A stretch of DNA of 64,000 bases from contig NZ_CP072600.1 of the NCBI RefSeq assembly GCF_019891175.1, positions 4,402,001 to 4,466,000 of the forward strand, given 5' to 3'. The stretch comes from Leptothermofonsia sichuanensis E412. Lineage in GTDB: Bacteria > Cyanobacteriota > Cyanobacteriia > Leptolyngbyales > Leptolyngbyaceae. Below the pieces are notes generated by a model, which saw only the letters and a program-made list of their open reading frames with translations, searched no databases and had not been told where the DNA came from. The position numbers and the translations under genes were made by a program. Positions 55,316-63,107 of the stretch are shown here, one piece after another. Positions within the stretch are counted from its first letter, which is position 1; each line of letters begins with the position of its first letter.

Positions 55316-56410
55316 ATGCAACAGATTACCGAATTTCGCCAAGTTTTGCAGCCCCTCCTCGGTTGGCATGGTGCGCGGCTGGCATTTGTGGCTCAATTTC
55401 TGATCGCCCTGCTACGAACCCGTACGGTGAATCTGAGCGAATTGGCTGCTAGCTTTTGTGGTTCCGCCCAAATTCCGTCGAACTACAAGCGTCTCCAGCG
55501 CTTCTTTAGCGACTTTGATCTCGATTATGCGGCGATTGCCCGTGCCGTGGTCTGCCTGATGGGGATCCCGCAGCCTTGGGTGCTCGCCATAGACCGCACC
55601 GAATGGAGCTTTGGCGGTAGCGTTTTCAACATTCTCACCCTGGGCATTTGCCATCAGGGTATTTCCTTTCCGGTGGTGTTTCTGATGCTGGACAACCGCG
55701 GCAATTCCAACACCCAAGAGCGCATCGATTTGCTCAACGAATTCTTCACGATTTTTGGCGAGGATGTCCGCCTGCGGTGCCTGACGAGCGACCGCGAATT
55801 TGTTGGGCGGGAGTGGATTGGCTATTTGCTCGAAGATGAGCCAATCCCGTTTCGGGGGCGGATTCGCGAAACTGAAACGCTCAGTGATGGCAGCAAAGCC
55901 CTGAATGGCCGCGTCCTCTTTGCCGATCTCAAAGCGGGTGAAACCAAGATTTTACGCAAACGCCGTCAAGTGTGGGGACATTGGGTGTATGTCGTTGGTC
56001 TGCGGCTTGACACCCAGGAATTACTGATTTTGGTCACCAACCATTCACCCCATTCAGCCCTCAAAGATTACGCCCTGCGGTGGAATTTAGAAACCCTGTT
56101 CGGTGCGTTCAAAACTCGGGGCTTCTGCCTCGAAGCGACCCATTTTATTGATGACTACCGAGTCCGCAAGCTCTTTGCGCTCCTCACATTGGCGTTATGT
56201 TGGGTGATGCGAACGGGGGTGTGGCGGCAGGCGCACAAAACGATTCAACTCAAGTCCCATGGGCGCAAAGCCCAGAGTCTATTCCGATATGGCTTAGATT
56301 ACTTGCACAACCTACTCGTTAATCTTGACCATAAATTAGATGAGTTCTTGGACAATCTCAAACTTTTGTCCTGTACTTACAGCGGTTCTCAGATGAATAA
56401 GCCACAGTGA
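55316..56410 (+). CDS. IS4-family transposase
   Basis: 364 residues, intact. DDE/YREK residues: Asp in AIDRTEW, Asp in TSDREFVG, and YALRWNLETLFGAFK. Its natural TAG stop was the last codon of the element; element C inserted in that TA, so the frame now runs on and ends with ten foreign residues (YSGSQMNKPQ). The catalytic part is untouched, so activity is possible, but the right terminal repeat has been split from its last base. Confidence 0.95.
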   Translation: MQQITEFRQVLQPLLGWHGARLAFVAQFLIALLRTRTVNLSELAASFCGSAQIPSNYKRLQRFFSDFDLDYAAIARAVVCLMGIPQPWVLAIDRTEWSFGGSVFNILTLGICHQGISFPVVFLMLDNRGNSNTQERIDLLNEFFTIFGEDVRLRCLTSDREFVGREWIGYLLEDEPIPFRGRIRETETLSDGSKALNGRVLFADLKAGETKILRKRRQVWGHWVYVVGLRLDTQELLILVTNHSPHSALKDYALRWNLETLFGAFKTRGFCLEATHFIDDYRVRKLFALLTLALCWVMRTGVWRQAHKTIQLKSHGRKAQSLFRYGLDYLHNLLVNLDHKLDEFLDNLKLLSCTYSGSQMNKPQ

Positions 56411-57417
56411 TTGAACCAGCCAAGGGCATCGTCAGCAGAAATACACTCGTTGATAATCCTGGTTAAAGCTTGGTCGAGCGCTTCCTGCGTTCGAGCCTTG
56501 GCTGAATGCAGGAGCTGCTTGAGTTTTGACCAACATAGTTCAATCGGTGAAAGGTCTGGGGAATAAGGCGGCAGAAACACAACCTTGGCTCCAACCGATT
56601 CAATTGCCGCTTGCACGACTGAAGCATGATGCACGGGTAGATTATCCATCAGCACGATCGCCCCTACCCACAATTGCGGAATCAGAATCTCCTGGATGTA
56701 GAACAAGAACACGTCAGTATTGACACTGCCAACAATACTCATGCTAGCAATCAACCCATCAATACTCATGCCACCAATCAACGAGATATTCTTGCCCCCA
56801 TCGCCAGGAGCCTCAGTGTCATACAAGCGTTCACCGATGGGGGCACGACCAGACAAACGAGTCATTGCCAGATGGATGCCCGTTTCATCAATGAAAACCA
56901 AGTTGCGCGGGTCGATTGTAAAACTCCACAGGCGATAAGCAAACCGCAAATCCTTCACCCTTTGAGTATCTTGCTGGGAGGCAATCAGTGTTTTTTTTTG
57001 ACGCTGAGCTTGAGCTTAGACACAGCCTGTTGCATGGTTGATATACTCACCTCCACTCCACTTTGTTGGGCAAAGCGTTCACACAACTCCTTGAGTAGGG
57101 CATCCGGTTGAGCCGTGACTAGGGCTTCAACGATGGGCAACTGCTCTTTGCCCAACTTGGCAATGGCTCCTCCTCCGTGCGCTTTAGGCTCCACGGTGCC
57201 TGTCTCACAATAGTGTCGCCTTAGATCTCGAATGAACGATAAGCTCACCTTGAAGCGCTCTGCCAGTTGCCGTTGTGATCCTTCTTGAGCTTCATAGGCT
57301 GCCATGATTCGTTGCCGTAGATCAACTGACAGAGGGGCGGGCATAAGCAGCTAGCTCCTAGCTTTTGATAGTTGTTTTAGCCTACCAGAATGTGGCTTAC
57401 TCAATCAATAACGGCTG
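56380..57417 (-). mobile_element. IS630-family element C, copy 2 (1038 bp)
   Basis: TA at 56378-56379 and 57418-57419. Ends as in copy 1. Complete. Confidence 0.94.
56389..57344 (-). CDS. IS630-family transposase, element C (OrfA/OrfB by frameshift)
   Basis: OrfA (56985-57344) is a helix-turn-helix protein (AAYEAQEGSQRQLAERFKVS) ending KLSVKKKH. The T9/A9 run at 56991-56999 allows a -1 slip into OrfB, giving ...KKTLIASQQDTQRVKDLRF.... OrfB has LVFIDETG, IVLMDNLPVHHA and LSPIELCWSKLK, the DDE triad. An OrfB-only start MKDLRF (56958) is open but lacks DNA binding, so the fusion is the likely transposase. All parts intact; this is the best candidate for the active source of copy 1. Confidence 0.92.
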
Positions 57418-58314
57418 TAGGGGTAAAACAGCTTTGCGGTAAGCTGTTGGTGTTACTCCAACAGTTTGGTGAAACTGTCGAGTAAAGTGGCTAGGACTGA
57501 TAAACCCACATTGCAACCCTACCTCTAAAATGCTCAGGTGGGGTTGCTGAAGCAATGTTTTTGCCTTTTCAATGCGCTGCTGGCGAACATACTGAAATGG
57601 GGCGATTCCTATTGTTTGTCGAAACATGCGGCAGAAGTAGTACTGACTCATCCCAGCAATGTTGGCTAAATCCTGCAAGCTAATAGAGTGTTGCAGATGG
57701 GTGTCGATGTATTCCAACACAGGGATTAGTCTGTATCGAGGTATGCCTCCGGTGTAGACCGGCAACCGAGGTGGCCGCGTTACGTACTGCTTGAGCAAAT
57801 TGACGATCAAAGCAGTGGCGAGAGAATCTCCATAGATAGGCCCGATGGGATGACCAGACTCTGTATCGGCCTTGAGTAGGTGTAAAATCTGGCTGACGAA
57901 GGCATCGCCATCGTGCAACCAGCAAAAGTTGAGTTCGAGGCGATCGCACCCCACCGCTTCATGGGCCACCGTCCCCAATAAAGAGGGGTCTAACGCCAGC
58001 ACAATCGCCTGCGATCGACTCTGCCAGCGCGAGGCAAAGGGTAAGCTAGCTGGAATGATGGAGAGAGTACCTCTAGGAGCCATTTCTGAACGATGGCGAC
58101 CGTCAATCCACCGTTCTCCGTGCCAGGAACCAAGCAGCACGCCGATGTGATGGTGGGAGGCACAACATTCGGGGAACTCCCAGGGAGGAGCGTCATGGTG
58201 TTCCAACACTAACCCCCGCCAGTGCCCCCGACTGAGCAGCAACAGCGGGGATGGTAATAGTTTGTCGTACTCAAGACCTTGATGATAGTCGAGCAAGGCA
58301 GGCGACTTCGGCAT
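57397..58314 (-). CDS. AraC-family transcriptional regulator
   Basis: 305 residues. N-terminal ligand-type domain without strong motifs (HHHIGVLLGSWHGERWIDG), then two helix-turn-helix units in the last 100 residues: SLQDLANIAGMSQYYFCRMF and LSILEVGLQCGFISPSHFTR, ending GVTPTAYRKAVLP. The native stop was TAG right after that Pro; the IS4 inserted there, and the nested IS630 now adds LQPLLIE and a TAA. The DNA-binding part is complete, so the protein is probably functional. It is divergent from the methyltransferase gene at 58572, a likely target. Confidence 0.93.
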   Translation of the reverse strand: MPKSPALLDYHQGLEYDKLLPSPLLLLSRGHWRGLVLEHHDAPPWEFPECCASHHHIGVLLGSWHGERWIDGRHRSEMAPRGTLSIIPASLPFASRWQSRSQAIVLALDPSLLGTVAHEAVGCDRLELNFCWLHDGDAFVSQILHLLKADTESGHPIGPIYGDSLATALIVNLLKQYVTRPPRLPVYTGGIPRYRLIPVLEYIDTHLQHSISLQDLANIAGMSQYYFCRMFRQTIGIAPFQYVRQQRIEKAKTLLQQPHLSILEVGLQCGFISPSHFTRQFHQTVGVTPTAYRKAVLPLQPLLIE

Positions 58315-58571
58315 GATGGATGGCTTAGAGGGTGTAGATGATTTTCTAAAATATTCTATTTTCCACCATGCTCTTCAACCGTTTTTTCAAAGACAAAAGG
58401 CAACTGAAGACAAGTTTGAGCAAGCCTTGGCAAGACAACGCGAAAGGTAGTAGCTAGGATAGGGAAGCTGTTGGGAATCGATAGCAGTGGCTGGCTGAAT
58501 TGCTCTATACCAGCAAGCAACTCTGCCAGACAACAAAGACATCGACCAGGGAGTTGTGACATTGAAGTACC
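58315..58571. promoter_or_regulatory. Divergent promoter region, araC-type gene / methyltransferase
   Basis: 257 bases between two divergent starts, with an AT-rich stretch (GATTTTCTAAAATATTCTAT, near 58340) next to the regulator. Likely holds both promoters and the AraC-type binding site; none can be placed exactly. Confidence 0.45.
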
Positions 58572-59345
58572 ATGACTGAACCGTTTCCGTTTTATCAGGG
58601 GTATGACTGCTATCGTGCTCGCTATCCCAAGGACGCGATCGCCCAAATCCTTTCTGGCATAACCAACCATCCCATTGTTGCTGCTGACATCGGTGCCGGG
58701 ACAGGCATTGGCTCCCGGCAACTGGCAGACCAAGGAGTGCAAGTGATTGCGGTGGAACCGGGGGCTGAGATGCGGAATGGGGCGGTACCCTACGATGGTG
58801 TGAACTTTGTGGAAGGGACTGCCGAGCAGGTGCCGCTGGAAACGGCATCGGTCGATTTAGTCACCTCCTTCCAGGCGTTTCACTGGTTCGACTTTGCCCA
58901 AAGCCTGAAGGAATTCCACCGCATCCTCAAGCCAGATGGCCGTTTGGCTCTAGTCTGGAACTTCTGGGATCAGCAGGATACGGTTTCTCATGCCTACACC
59001 AAAAGCCTCTACCAGGCATCCAAACCGGCAGATAAGTATTTGAAACCAGCCGAAAAGTTCTCCCTTGAGGGCGGATTTAATGCCCTCCGCTACCAGCTAT
59101 TCTGGTATGGCGTTTACTTGCCCTACTTTAAGAATCTGCGGCGTTACATCTTCACCTTTGAGCAGTTTCTAGATCTGGAGGGGCTGATTGGACTGGCTCG
59201 TAGTCAGGGGTCTACGCCACAATCGGGGGTGGAGTTGGCAAGGCTGGAGGCAAAGCTTGCGGAGTTGTACGATCGCTACGCTACTCCCCAGGGCCAGGTG
59301 CGCCTACGCTACGAAACCCACCTTTATCTGGCTCATAAGAACTGA
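58572..59345 (+). CDS. Class I SAM-dependent methyltransferase
   Basis: 257 residues. SAM-binding motif I AADIGAGTGIGSRQLADQG (residues about 37-55), acidic motif II VIAVEPGAEM, then GTAEQVPLETASVDLVTSFQAFHWFD and LKPDGRLALVWNFWD, as in the methyltransf_11 group of small-molecule methyltransferases. Substrate unknown. The YDCYRARYPKDAI start matches yeast Crg1/Tmt1-like enzymes. Divergent from the AraC regulator. Confidence 0.92.
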   Translation: MTEPFPFYQGYDCYRARYPKDAIAQILSGITNHPIVAADIGAGTGIGSRQLADQGVQVIAVEPGAEMRNGAVPYDGVNFVEGTAEQVPLETASVDLVTSFQAFHWFDFAQSLKEFHRILKPDGRLALVWNFWDQQDTVSHAYTKSLYQASKPADKYLKPAEKFSLEGGFNALRYQLFWYGVYLPYFKNLRRYIFTFEQFLDLEGLIGLARSQGSTPQSGVELARLEAKLAELYDRYATPQGQVRLRYETHLYLAHKN

Positions 59346-59447
59346 TGTCGAGGCAGGTAGATGATGGAAGAAATTACGATTCCCGAACCGCTCTGGTCAC
59401 TGCTGCGCTGCTGCGAGGTGAACTGCGTAGCTGCCTGCTGCGGTCTA

Positions 59448-60661
59448 GTAGCTTGTCAAGAAAGAATTGAGGGATAGAGTCGCTTAAGTTTGATGCGAGC
59501 ATCTTCAGTCGTAAATTGCCAATCAATGGTGCGAGATTGATCATTTCTGCGTTCTTCCCAAGCAGCAATTTCCCGTTTCAACGTATCTTGATCTGGGATG
59601 CGACGATCCAAGCACTGACGGGCTAAAACACTGAGTTCAATTTCTGCCATGTTAAGCCAACTGCCATGTTTTGGTGTGTAATGAATCTCTAATTTGTCTA
59701 GAATCCGCTTGGCTTCTTGAGGTGCAAACGTCTCATACAAGGCAGATGGGTCATGAATATTGAGTTGGTCATGCACGATGGTAATCCATTCGGCATCGGG
59801 GTAACGCACATCCACCAGATATTTCATTTGTTTGGCATAGTCTTGTTTGGTGCGCCGTTCAGTGACTTCTACATGCCGCCATCCAGCTAAGGGTTCAGAA
59901 ATCATGAAGAGATTACAGACCCCATTGCGTTCATATTCATAGTCATAGCGCTTCGGTTGACCGGGTTGGGGGGGGGGGAACTTGCGTTTCGAGGACTAAT
60001 TGTTTGCTGGTTTCATCGAAACAAACGACCGGGTAGCGCGGGTCATAAGGGCGTGTATAAACGCTCAAAACATCTTCCATGTAGTAAACAAACTCGCCAT
60101 TGGACTTCGGCGGAATTACCCAGCATTCCTGCAACCAGGGTTTGAGTTCGTTTTTTTCAGCGTTTGCCGCACGGTTTCATGCGAAATGCTCTCTACATAT
60201 CCCAACTCAACCAGTTGGTCTGCTAACAGGCGGACGCTCCATTTCCCTTGTCCTTCAGGAGTCTCGGCACACGCCAGCGCAATCAAATGCGCTTCTTGTT
60301 CGCCATCGAGTAAGCGGGGCTTGGTTCGACTTGGAGTTTGACGCCCTAAGGCAGCCTCTAAACTCTGTGCAACAAAGCGTTGCCGGACTCGTTCAATCGT
60401 AGATACGCTAATATCGAGTGCATCACTGATATCTTGATCCCGCCAACCGCCGCCTTCCTGGTTGATGTCAGCTTTCAGCAAAATTCGAGCATGATTGAGT
60501 TTATAAACGGATGTTTTTCCGGTTGTTGTCAGACTTTCTAAAGTCTCCCGCTCTTCACAGCTAAGGGCTACGATGTATCTCTTTTGGGGCATGGTTGGTA
60601 AGAGGTATCTGCCTCTCCATTCTCCCCTAATCTATCCATCAAAACAAAGTTGACAGACTAC
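59448..60661 (-). mobile_element. IS630-family element A, copy 2 (1214 bp)
   Basis: TA at 59446-59447 and 60662-60663. Same length and ends as copy 1 at 298-1511. Confidence 0.94.
59456..60592 (-). CDS. IS630-family transposase, element A, copy 2 (frameshifted)
   Basis: Same three-part frame as copy 1: 60592 to about 60116, a -1 slip at the T7/A7 run 60151-60157, then a break at an 11-G run (11 C on the coding strand) at 59968-59978. Copy 1 has a T in that run; the length is the same. DDE residues as in copy 1. One residue in the DNA-binding helix differs (ISVSTIE against IRVSTIE). Confidence 0.8.
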
Positions 60662-61238
60662 TAGATGCCTTTGACTTTAGCCCCGCACATGTCCAGAAAT
60701 GGATGGCTCAAACCGATGCTCAAATCCTAAACCAAGCGCGCGACCAATTGCAGGTTTTAGTCCACTCTATGGTTGACCCAACCTGTACCTATTCCTCTGA
60801 GCAACTCAACTTTTGGGGCAACTATTCCGCCTGGAAACCTTTATTCAACCAATGGGAGACTTTAATTATGCCGTTAGATCAAGCCATTCCCATCCTGCTT
60901 TCACAGGATATTTCTAAAAGTGTTGACTTCTATCAAAAGCTGGGTTTTGAGAGTCATTATCCAGTCAATGCAACCACCGATTACGTCATTCTATGCCGGG
61001 GTTCACTAGAAATTCATCTCTCTTTCTTTCCAGAAATTGTGCCTTCAGAGTCGCATCTGGCCTGCTATTTACGAGTTGCCCACGTAGATGAATTATTTCA
61101 AGCATTTCAAACCTTAAAACTACCCGCGGAAGGCATTCCTCGCCTCGGCTCCTTAGAAGATAAACCCTGGGGAATGCGGGAATTTTATGTCGTTGATCCG
61201 GATGGAAATCTATTAAAAATAGGGCAGGTGATTGCAGA

Positions 61239-61742
61239 GTGAAAGCCATCCTCATTGTTCTGGGGAATCCTCCCAATCCCGATGGCAGCGTGAGTCGCAT
61301 CCTTCAATCCAGGTTAGATTTGGCGATCGCGCTCTATCACACAGGTAAGGTTCACAAACTGATTCTGGCCGGAAGTGCTGTTTACAATCAACATATAGAA
61401 GCAAAAATCATGGAAAAATATTGCCTGGAACAAGGAGTTAAGGCAATCGATATATATGTCGAATGTTTATCAAGAAATACTTACGAAAATGCACTATATT
61501 CTGCATCTATAGTTCATTCTAAAAGTCAACATCCAGTCATCGTGATCACTTCTCATTTTCATCGACTCCGAACAACAATCATCTTTCAGCATTACTTTAA
61601 ACACTTTCAAATTTTGACTCCTCCATTGATATGGACAGACTTTGTCAGATCTTGGCATCTTTATCTTTGGGAAATCTATTTGACAACAAAGTTACTTGTT
61701 CTAGGTGATGACAGGTTGACAAGAAAGTCTATTTCTCCTTAA
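61239..61742 (+). CDS. YdcF/SanA-like DUF218 protein
   Basis: 167 residues; GTG start overlapping the previous stop (GTGA). DUF218 motifs: AILIVLGNPPNPDGSVSRIL at the start (the VLG loop), LILAGSAV, CLEQGVKAIDIYVECLSRNTYENA (the S-x-NT-x-EN motif) and VIVITSHFHRLRT. Members act in envelope metabolism (ElyC/SanA) or vancomycin tolerance; here there is no N-terminal membrane span, so it is the short soluble form. Translationally coupled to the VOC domain gene. Confidence 0.85.
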   Translation: MKAILIVLGNPPNPDGSVSRILQSRLDLAIALYHTGKVHKLILAGSAVYNQHIEAKIMEKYCLEQGVKAIDIYVECLSRNTYENALYSASIVHSKSQHPVIVITSHFHRLRTTIIFQHYFKHFQILTPPLIWTDFVRSWHLYLWEIYLTTKLLVLGDDRLTRKSISP

Positions 61743-61768
61743 ACAATTTAGGATCAGTATTCAGCAAA

Positions 61769-62683
61769 ATGACAACCTATCGACTAGAGGATTTAGGCTG
61801 TGGTGAAGCACTCCGTGCGATCCTGCGGGAAGAGATTTCAGACGCAGAAATTGCAGCGATTGAATCTACCATCCGGCCCTTTGTTGCTATCGAAACTACG
61901 GTTTCCGGAAGTAATTCGCCCCTACCCTGGGAAAGCCGATTTGGTGGAAGACCTTATCTTCCCACAGGAACTGACTATCCTCACATTGACGGCAAACCAG
62001 CACCCTTGCTAGCCCAGATCAATTTTGCCGAGGTGCCTCCGTTAGAAGGGTTTCCTACGTCAGGGATCTTGCAGTTCTATGCAGTGGACAAGCCCACCTG
62101 GCAATGGAACCATTCCTGGTTCGCCACAGAAGGCCGGACATCAATGTCCTATGGAGAACTCATGGAACTGGCAGGGGCAAAGGTTCTCTTTTTCCCAGAG
62201 CCTATCCTCTCGGTTAAAGCGGTGACCACTGACTTCAGGTTTCTCCCCTCGTTTGAGCATTCGCTCGTACCGGAGAGACTTGATCTCCGCTTTCAAATCC
62301 AACTTGCACCGATGGATGTAGGCGGTTTAAACACCTGGGTCGAAACATTGAGGGAAAGCGAATTCTTTGCTGAAAACTATGACTATGCGCTTAGAGAACT
62401 TAGCGATCGCACCAGCAATGATCCGTCGCTAGAAGAAGCCGCACACCTTTTGTATGGTGACGGACACCGTTTGGGTGGCTATCCCGCCTTTAGCCAATCT
62501 GATCCTCGCACGCAACTGTTTCCCCTCGCTTTTGGTGAAAGCTTTCCGCCCTATGATTTGCTGTTCCGGATGGTGGGTCAACCGGGAGTGAATCTGCATG
62601 ATTCAATTCTTTATTTCTTAATTCCACCTGCTGATTTGCAAAGCAGAGATTTTTCTAACGTTCTGTTTTATAGCGATCGCTAG
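61769..62683 (+). CDS. DUF1963 (YwqG-like) protein
   Basis: 304 residues. The DUF1963 pattern is clear: SRFGGRPYLPTGTDYPHIDG, then PLLAQINFAEVPPLEGFPTSGILQFY and, near the end, HRLGGYPAFSQSDPR. The fold is a duplicated beta-domain of unknown role. ATG lies 26 bases after the DUF218 stop, so the two are probably one unit. A HIP1-like GCGATCGC is within the coding sequence near 62404. Confidence 0.9.
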   Translation: MTTYRLEDLGCGEALRAILREEISDAEIAAIESTIRPFVAIETTVSGSNSPLPWESRFGGRPYLPTGTDYPHIDGKPAPLLAQINFAEVPPLEGFPTSGILQFYAVDKPTWQWNHSWFATEGRTSMSYGELMELAGAKVLFFPEPILSVKAVTTDFRFLPSFEHSLVPERLDLRFQIQLAPMDVGGLNTWVETLRESEFFAENYDYALRELSDRTSNDPSLEEAAHLLYGDGHRLGGYPAFSQSDPRTQLFPLAFGESFPPYDLLFRMVGQPGVNLHDSILYFLIPPADLQSRDFSNVLFYSDR

Positions 62684-62720
62684 TGAACTCAATTAGTGAA
62701 CCCAACCTCAGGAGTCCAGA

Positions 62721-63107
62721 ATGAACCCAAATTCTCAGGCCACATTTTCGGGAGGCAGCAATATTGCCCTTAAAATTCCTCGATTTCGGTTTGCAGAAAC
62801 CGTTGCTTTTTATCGCGATACATTGCGATTACCTTACCTGGGACAACGGGACACCTCCTATGTATTTCAGTTTGGAACGATGCGACTGTGGTTGGATGAA
62901 GTGGGAGCATCGCAGTTGGGCAACAGGCAGCCCTCATCCCCCAACCCCTTCTCCCAAAAAGGGCGAAGGGGAGCCGGATTTTCAAGTCCCTCTCCCGTTC
63001 TGGGAGAGGGATTTAGGGTGAGGGTCGCATTTCGCGGCCACTGGATCTCGGACCCCGCAGGGGTAGTGCATCTCCTTTCCCACAATGAGGAGGTGCAACT
63101 GGTATGA
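62721..63107 (+). CDS. VOC-like protein with repeat-coded middle (probably damaged)
   Basis: 128 residues. The first 65 (IPRFRFAETVAFYRDTLRLP, TMRLWLDEVG) and the last 20 (HWISDPAGVVHLL) are VOC/glyoxalase-like. Between them, SSPNPFSQKGRRGAGFSSPS and VLGEGFRVRV are coded by a dispersed repeat (62930-63026) that seems to have replaced about 40 residues of the fold. The frame is open but the domain is probably not functional. The stop overlaps the next start (ATGA). Confidence 0.7.
   Translation: MNPNSQATFSGGSNIALKIPRFRFAETVAFYRDTLRLPYLGQRDTSYVFQFGTMRLWLDEVGASQLGNRQPSSPNPFSQKGRRGAGFSSPSPVLGEGFRVRVAFRGHWISDPAGVVHLLSHNEEVQLV
62930..63026. repeat. GGGAGAGGG-type dispersed repeat inside a gene
   Basis: Contains CCCTCTCCC-GTTCT-GGGAGAGGG, a perfect 9-bp hairpin, plus CTTCTCCCAAAAAGGGCGAAG and GGATTTAGGGTGAGGG, the typical parts of a repeat seen in many bacterial genomes between genes. 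Confidence 0.8.

Larger units (their letters stand above)
55217..57420 (+). mobile_element. IS4-family element, copy 2, carrying IS630 element C
   Basis: Ends CTCAGTACAGG (55217) and, after the nested insert, CTTAG (last G at 57420). A 9-bp target duplication GGGTAAAAC lies at 55208-55216 and 57421-57429, spanning both elements. Element C sits in the TA of the final CTTAG, three bases from the end. Confidence 0.93.
59361..61242 (+). pseudogene. DUF6331-VOC fusion gene split by IS630
   Basis: Codons from 59361 (MMEEITIPEPLW, CCEVNCVAACCGL) stop at TA 59446-59447 and resume in the same frame at 60664 (DAFDFSPAHVQKW). The first ~95 residues look like a DUF6331-type domain (CVAACCGxDAFDF). They run without a stop into a VOC/bleomycin-resistance-like domain (MPLDQAIPILLSQDISKSVD, FYVVDPDGNLLKIGQ). 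The VOC part alone could still be made from the Met at 60703 or 60868. The DUF6331 name is from memory. Confidence 0.75.
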
